Positions 23,128 through 26,949 of a stretch of DNA of 26,949 bases are shown piece by piece. The stretch is from NCBI GenBank assembly GCA_018369015.1, contig JAGZDD010000037.1, forward strand, positions 1 through 26,949, in the 5' to 3' direction. The number at the start of each line of letters is the position of its first letter. Within the stretch, counting starts at the first letter, position 1. The notes below the pieces were generated by a model that was not told the DNA's origin, did no database searches, and saw only the letters and a list, made by a program, of their open reading frames with translations. The stretch comes from Clostridiales bacterium (GTDB taxonomy: Bacteria > Bacillota > Clostridia > Lachnospirales > Lachnospiraceae). The position numbers and the translations under genes are program-made.

Positions 23128-23555
23128 TGAAAATAGAGAAAATCGTAGAAAAATTTTACGAAGGTCTGGCAGACCATAAAATTTACGCCCGCAAATGTAA
23201 AGAGTGCGGCGCTATCGAATATCCGCCCAGGTATGCCTGCAATACATGCGGCTACCATGAAACGGAGTGGGTTGAGCTGTCGGGAAAGGGGAAGCTGCAC
23301 AGCATTATTTTGCCGTCAACCTTAAATGCGGACCCGTGGAACGCTACGCTGGGAACCTATGCCTACGGTCTTGTGGAGCTGGAAGAGGGCGTGATGTTTA
23401 ATGCGACGATTTTTGGCATAAGCAAGAAAAACGCAAAGAAGCTGCGCCCGCTGCTGCCATTGCCGGTACACCCGCTGTTTGCCCAGCGCGACGGCTTTAC
23501 GACCCTGTTTTTTGAAATCGACGAAGTGGAGGGAATTGGAAATGACAAGAAATGA
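23127..23555 (+). CDS. DUF35 zinc-ribbon/OB-fold protein, thiolase partner
   Basis: The 142-residue protein begins with a short helix and a zinc ribbon with four cysteines (24, 27, 38 and 41; CKECG ... CNTCG), followed by an OB-fold beta barrel (GKGKLHSIILPST, YAYGLVELEEGVMFNATIFG). Proteins of this type, also called rubredoxin-like/OB-fold or ChsH2-C/PhlB-like, bind thiolase-like enzymes and are needed for their activity. Its start overlaps the thiolase stop (TAATG), and its end overlaps the acyl carrier protein gene by 14 bases, so the three proteins are almost certainly made together. Confidence 0.9.
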   Translation: MKIEKIVEKFYEGLADHKIYARKCKECGAIEYPPRYACNTCGYHETEWVELSGKGKLHSIILPSTLNADPWNATLGTYAYGLVELEEGVMFNATIFGISKKNAKKLRPLLPLPVHPLFAQRDGFTTLFFEIDEVEGIGNDKK

Positions 23556-23787
23556 AGTTATGGATGTATTAATTGACTGTATCGCACAGATTTATAAAGC
23601 GGATAAAAGTGTGCTTTCGGAAAATACTAATTTGCCGGAAACCTTTGGAACGAATTCCCTGAACAGGGTTGCCCTTTGCTCTATGATTGAAAATGAGATT
23701 GATGTGCTCATTTCCCTGGGCGATGTGGGAAAATATCCGACCATTGGCGAATTGACGGATTTTGTTATTGAGAATATGGATGAATAA
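23542..23787 (+). CDS. Acyl carrier protein
   Basis: The 81-residue acidic helical protein looks like an acyl carrier protein. The probable phosphopantetheine attachment site is Ser39 in TFGTNSLNRVAL, with Asn where the usual motif has Asp (DSL). The start at ATG 23542 follows GGAGGG with eight-base spacing. An upstream in-frame start inside the DUF35 gene is rejected. The gene overlaps the DUF35 gene by 14 bases. No ketosynthase, malonyltransferase or acyl-ACP synthetase lies nearby, so a fatty acid synthase role is unlikely. It probably presents an acyl or aryl group to the thiolase-DUF35 pair. No phosphopantetheinyl transferase is encoded in the window. Confidence 0.85.
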   Translation: MTRNEVMDVLIDCIAQIYKADKSVLSENTNLPETFGTNSLNRVALCSMIENEIDVLISLGDVGKYPTIGELTDFVIENMDE

Positions 23788-23804
23788 AACGCTTATTTTT
23801 GATT

Positions 23805-23827
23805 ACTTATTTTAATACTTAAAATAA
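23805..23827. promoter_or_regulatory. AT-rich palindrome, candidate operator upstream of the 23950 operon
   Basis: TTATTTTAA (23807-23815) and TTAAAATAA (23819-23827) are perfect complements around TAC. The left 11 bases ACTTATTTTAA match 16878-16888 exactly. A TTGATT (23799-23804) just upstream and TAAAAT (23820-23825) inside could be promoter boxes, though spacing is only 15. The site is well placed to control the isomerase/Gfo/solute-binding protein operon. Confidence 0.6.
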
Positions 23828-23949
23828 CTTAAAAAATAATATTTAAATACTGCGCTGCCGCGCTGCGCAAGTCCGGGATGTAAGGCTTAGCAGTTACATT
23901 ACAAGACAGGCAGGATAGTGCGGGAGCGCATATGAAGGAGGTATATTTT

Positions 23950-24942
23950 ATGGCAAGAAAGGTGACTTTAATGACTGCTCAGTGGGCCGACCTGCCCTTT
24001 GAGGAAATGTGTACGCTGGCAAAAAAAATGGGGTATGACGGGCTGGAAATTGCGTGCTGGGGAAACCATTATGACATTAACCGGGCCGCAGAGGATGACG
24101 CTTATGTGGGCTGGATCAAGGAAAATTTAGAGAAAAACGGCCTTATGTGCCAGGCGATTGCGACCCATACGATTGGACAATGCGTGGGCGATTACAACGA
24201 TCCGCGTCTGGACAATTTCGCTCCGGCAGCATTGGCCGGAATGCCGGATGAAATCCGGGCGTGGGCGGTTAAGACAATGATGAACGCGCCAAAGGCCGCT
24301 GAAAAGCTCGGCGTCCATATTATTACCGGCTTTGTCGGCTCGCCGATATGGAAATACCTGTACTCCTTCCCTCAGACAACAGAGGAAATGATTGAGAAGG
24401 GCTATCAGGAAATTTATGATTTGTGGAAACCGATTATGGATGAATGTAAAAAATACGACGTAAAATTCGCCCTTGAGGTTCATCCCGGAGAAATTGCGTT
24501 TGATTATTATTCCACAAAACGCCTTCTCGAAAAATTCGCGGACTGCCCGGAATTTGGCATTAACTTTGACCCGAGCCACCTGATTTGGCAGGGCGTGACG
24601 CCCCATGTATTCCTTAAGGATTTCATGGACCGCGTGTACCATGTCCATATGAAGGACGCGGCGGTGACGCTCGACGGAAAGAGCGGGCTTTTAGGCTCCC
24701 ACATTGATTTTGGCGACTTGCGCAGAGGGTGGAATTTCCGTTCCCTTGGACACGGTGATGTAAATTTTGAGGAAATTATCCGCGTCCTTAACGCTTATGA
24801 TTACCAGGGGCCTCTTTCCGTAGAATGGGAAGACTCTGGAATGGAACGGGTTTATGGAGCCACAGAAGCGGCGGCCTTTGTAAAGAAAGTCGATTTTGCG
24901 CCGTCAGACGTTAAGTTTGACGCGGCGATTGCCAATAAATAA
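23950..24942 (+). CDS. TIM-barrel sugar isomerase/epimerase (YcjR-like)
   Basis: The 330-residue protein starts at ATG 23950, ten bases after AAGGAGG; an ATG at 23932 would put that site inside the gene. The TIM-barrel metal site is canonical: Glu176 (ALEVHPGE), Asp207 (INFDPSHLIWQG), His233 (YHVHMKDA) and Glu292 (LSVEWEDSG). The FDPSHLxWQG signature is typical of proteins encoded beside Gfo/Idh/MocA oxidoreductases, including E. coli YcjR, a 3-keto-glycoside epimerase encoded with two glycoside 3-dehydrogenases. Here the oxidoreductase gene follows after 14 bases. The likely role is to epimerise, isomerise or cleave the keto-glycoside made by that enzyme. A role as a C-deglycosidase alpha subunit is also possible. 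Confidence 0.83.
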   Translation: MARKVTLMTAQWADLPFEEMCTLAKKMGYDGLEIACWGNHYDINRAAEDDAYVGWIKENLEKNGLMCQAIATHTIGQCVGDYNDPRLDNFAPAALAGMPDEIRAWAVKTMMNAPKAAEKLGVHIITGFVGSPIWKYLYSFPQTTEEMIEKGYQEIYDLWKPIMDECKKYDVKFALEVHPGEIAFDYYSTKRLLEKFADCPEFGINFDPSHLIWQGVTPHVFLKDFMDRVYHVHMKDAAVTLDGKSGLLGSHIDFGDLRRGWNFRSLGHGDVNFEEIIRVLNAYDYQGPLSVEWEDSGMERVYGATEAAAFVKKVDFAPSDVKFDAAIANK

Positions 24943-24956
24943 GGAGGAGTACAGCC

Positions 24957-26105
24957 ATGAGAAAAACATTAAGATACGGTATGGTCGGCGGCGATCTGAA
25001 CGCGTTTATCGGCGGCGTCCACAGAACAGCCATTCATTTTGACGGCCGGGCTATGCTTGTGGCCGGCTGCTTTAACCCGGATATGGCGGCCAATAAATCG
25101 TGCGGCGAGTTCTACCGTCTTGACGAAGACAGAATCTATGCGGACTATAAGGAAATGGCGGAGAAGGAAAGCAAACGGGAGGACGGGATTGATTTTGTAT
25201 CCATTGTTACTCCGAACTTCCTTCACTACCAGGTTGCAAAAACATTTCTTGAGCATGGCATTCATGTGCTGTGCGAAAAGCCGCTGAGCTTTGAAGTCGA
25301 GGAAGCGCAGGAGCTGAAAGCAATCGCAGAGAAAAAGAACCTGTTTTTTGCCGTGAATTATTCCTACTCTGGAAATAACATGGTTAAGGAGGCCAGGGAG
25401 CTTGTCCGCCAGGGCGTTATTGGCGAGATTATCAATGTCAACGCGGAATATCTCCAGGAGTATCTTGTGGACGACATTGGCAAGGGCGACCAGAAAATGG
25501 TGAAGCTTTCTTCCTGGAGAAAGGACCCGAAGGTTGCAGGGATTTCCAACTGCGTGGGCGATATTGGCTCCCACATTGAACATACGGTGTCCTACATTAC
25601 AGGGCTTAAGCTTAAAAAGGTTGCGGCGGTTTTGGATTATTTTGGACAGCCTTTAGATCTTAACGCCAATATCCTTGTGGAATTTGAAAACGGCGCCCAC
25701 GGCGTGTATTCCTCATCCCAGGTATGCGTCGGGCATATGAATGGCCTTGTTGTCCGTATTTTCGGAACCGAAGGAGCCATTGAGTGGGTCCAGGAAAATC
25801 CTAATATTTTAAGCGTGACATTAAAAGGGCAGCCAACTCAGATTTATAACCGGGGAATGGGCTATGTGTCCGCCCGGTCCGCGCAGATGAACCGTCTGCC
25901 CTCCGGACATCCCGAAGGACTGTACGAGGCCTTTGCCAATATTTATAAATGCTATATTTCAGCGCTCCTCAAAAAACTTAATGGAGAAGACTTAGATGAG
26001 GGTGATCTGGATTTCCCAACCGTGGACGACGGGATTTCCGGCGTTAAATTCATTCACGCCTGCGTAGAAAGCAGCCGGAAAAACGCCGCGTGGGTGGAAA
26101 TTTAA
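24957..26105 (+). CDS. Gfo/Idh/MocA-family oxidoreductase, putative glycoside 3-dehydrogenase
   Basis: This cytosolic NAD(P)-dependent sugar dehydrogenase has 382 residues. The Rossmann fold is at the N-terminus (YGMVGGDLNAFIGGVHR). The family signature CEKPLS holds the catalytic Lys108, and the catalytic loop is ISNCVGDIGSHIEH (Asp202, His206). Relatives oxidise glucosides at C3 (E. coli YcjS) or C-glycosides such as puerarin (DgpA), which is the activating step before glycosidic bond cleavage. It is encoded directly downstream of a TIM-barrel epimerase with AAGGAGG upstream, and upstream of a solute-binding protein gene. Oxidation of an imported glycoside at C3 is therefore a good guess; the exact substrate is unknown. 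Confidence 0.88.
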   Translation: MRKTLRYGMVGGDLNAFIGGVHRTAIHFDGRAMLVAGCFNPDMAANKSCGEFYRLDEDRIYADYKEMAEKESKREDGIDFVSIVTPNFLHYQVAKTFLEHGIHVLCEKPLSFEVEEAQELKAIAEKKNLFFAVNYSYSGNNMVKEARELVRQGVIGEIINVNAEYLQEYLVDDIGKGDQKMVKLSSWRKDPKVAGISNCVGDIGSHIEHTVSYITGLKLKKVAAVLDYFGQPLDLNANILVEFENGAHGVYSSSQVCVGHMNGLVVRIFGTEGAIEWVQENPNILSVTLKGQPTQIYNRGMGYVSARSAQMNRLPSGHPEGLYEAFANIYKCYISALLKKLNGEDLDEGDLDFPTVDDGISGVKFIHACVESSRKNAAWVEI

Positions 26106-26113
26106 TCATACAG

Positions 26114-26123
26114 GAAACGTTTC
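26114..26123. promoter_or_regulatory. Possible LacI-type operator half-palindrome
   Basis: GAAACGTTTC is a perfect 10-base palindrome centred on CG in the 41-base gap before the third solute-binding protein gene. It resembles the core of LacI/CcpA-type sites but does not fit the flanks of the catabolite-response consensus. Weak evidence only. Confidence 0.25.
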
Positions 26124-26146
26124 ATACTTAATGGGGGTAGTATAAA

Positions 26147-26949
26147 ATGAAGATTAAAAAAGTCTGGGCCGCATTTCTGACCGCATCTTTATTCACATCT
26201 CTTGCCGCAGGCTGCGGAAATTCCAGTGAACCAGAGTCTTTAGATACTGCAGGGAAATCATCGGAGACTGCCGTTGGCAGCTCCGGCGATTCCGGAGATA
26301 GTACTCAGGGCTATGACGAGGATATTGCAGAAATTGAAGTCATGTTCTGGACAATGAACACGATTCCAAGAGACGTCCAAATGGTCGAAGACGCGATTAA
26401 TGAAATTACCGAAGAAAAAATTAATACGCAGGTTCATTTGAATATTCTTGAAATGGGAAATTATGCCCAGCAGTTAAATCTTATTCTTTCCAGCAATGAA
26501 AAAATGGATTTAATGGTCACGCTCCCCGGGGAGTCGGCGCATTTTAATTCCATGTCTTCCCAGAACCAGCTCACAGATTTGACAGAGCTTTTACCGGAAT
26601 ATGCGCCGGAGCTTTTGGAAACAGTGCCGGAAAGCTGGCTTAAGGGTACGATGGTGGACGGGAAAATATTGTCTGTCACATCCTACGGCGATAAGGCGAC
26701 GCCTTTGGGCTTTGTCTGCCGCACAGATATTCTTGAACAGACAGGGATTGACCCGGAAACATTGAAAACAGCCGATGATTTTGAGGCGCTGTTTGAAAAG
26801 GTTAAGGCGGTTGACCCGGATATTACGCCGTTAGCCGTTGGAAATAAAAAAATATTGACAACGCCTTATCTGATTGACAGTGAGGGGAATTTCGTGAAAT
26901 ATGACAGCCTTGGCGACAGCGACAATGCCCTGATCGGCATTATGGAAGG
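26147..26949 (+). CDS. ABC transporter solute-binding lipoprotein, third copy (partial)
   Basis: The frame starts at ATG 26147 after GGGGGTAG and stays open to the right edge, giving about 267 residues of what should be a 530-550 residue protein. The signal peptide ends in a canonical lipobox, LAAGC (Cys23), followed by a Ser/Gly/Asp linker. The mature part (IEVMFWTMNTIPRDVQMVEDAINE, then SNEKMDLMVTLPGESAHFNSMSSQNQL) parallels the gene at 6887. It follows the oxidoreductase gene by 41 bases and probably belongs to the same operon, with permease genes expected beyond the window. Confidence 0.88.
   Translation, partial: MKIKKVWAAFLTASLFTSLAAGCGNSSEPESLDTAGKSSETAVGSSGDSGDSTQGYDEDIAEIEVMFWTMNTIPRDVQMVEDAINEITEEKINTQVHLNILEMGNYAQQLNLILSSNEKMDLMVTLPGESAHFNSMSSQNQLTDLTELLPEYAPELLETVPESWLKGTMVDGKILSVTSYGDKATPLGFVCRTDILEQTGIDPETLKTADDFEALFEKVKAVDPDITPLAVGNKKILTTPYLIDSEGNFVKYDSLGDSDNALIGIME

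Noticed and set aside
23848..23935. GC-rich repeats and a TGTAA/TTACA stem in the leader of the 23950 gene
   Set aside because: The pairing is short and no known riboswitch fold could be recognised; it may simply be leader sequence.
24969..25583. 204-residue antisense frame within the Gfo/Idh/MocA gene
   Set aside because: It is a shadow of a conserved coding sequence, with no start signal and no family resemblance.

Overview
The window looks like an accessory carbohydrate and glycoside catabolic locus from a Gram-positive anaerobe of the Clostridia, most likely a gut Lachnospiraceae-type bacterium. The evidence is strong AGGAGG-type ribosome binding sites, short intergenic gaps with start/stop overlaps, lipoprotein solute-binding proteins, a glycyl radical enzyme, a ROK and an AraC regulator, and moderate GC content. 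No rRNA, tRNA, transposase, integrase or CRISPR array was seen.

Layout. (1) 1-967: the end of a type I-C CRISPR-Cas operon, with the tail of a probable Cas8c and a complete Cas7. (2) 1006-2520: a small DUF6379-like protein and a TIM-barrel sugar isomerase/epimerase-like protein. This gene pair resembles the beta and alpha subunits of C-glycoside deglycosidases. It begins 38 bases after cas7, where cas4-cas1-cas2 would be expected. (3) 2521-3413: a decayed gene, a strong terminator and two tandem copies of a highly structured repeat. (4) 3414-6752: a radical SAM activase and its glycyl radical enzyme, which has an unusual C-x-D active-site motif. (5) 6887-10519: two lipoprotein ABC solute-binding proteins. 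(6) 10646-16720: an operon encoding an AraC/GH39 fusion, a GH78-like alpha-rhamnosidase and a GH5-like glycosidase. (7) 17005-20433: an operon with two TIM-barrel isomerase/epimerases, a VOC protein and an aldo/keto reductase, read from a strong promoter. (8) 20592-21767: a ROK regulator. (9) 21829-23787: thiolase-like protein, DUF35 protein and acyl carrier protein, tightly overlapping. (10) 23950-26949: a TIM-barrel isomerase, a Gfo/Idh/MocA oxidoreductase and the start of a third solute-binding protein.

How the genes may work together (inference): solute-binding proteins capture an oligosaccharide or plant glycoside. The glycosidases trim O-linked sugars. The Gfo/Idh/MocA enzyme would oxidise a sugar carbon, probably C3, of the remaining glycoside. 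The TIM-barrel proteins and the DUF6379 partner would then cleave or epimerise the 3-keto-glycoside, as in the known DgpA/DgpBC, DfgAB and CarBC systems and in the E. coli YcjQRS system. The aldo/keto reductase, VOC protein and glycyl radical enzyme could process the released fragments. The thiolase-DUF35-acyl carrier protein module has no obvious place in that scheme and is the best candidate for something undescribed. An AT-rich palindrome in front of operons 7 and 10 suggests that the ROK protein coordinates both.
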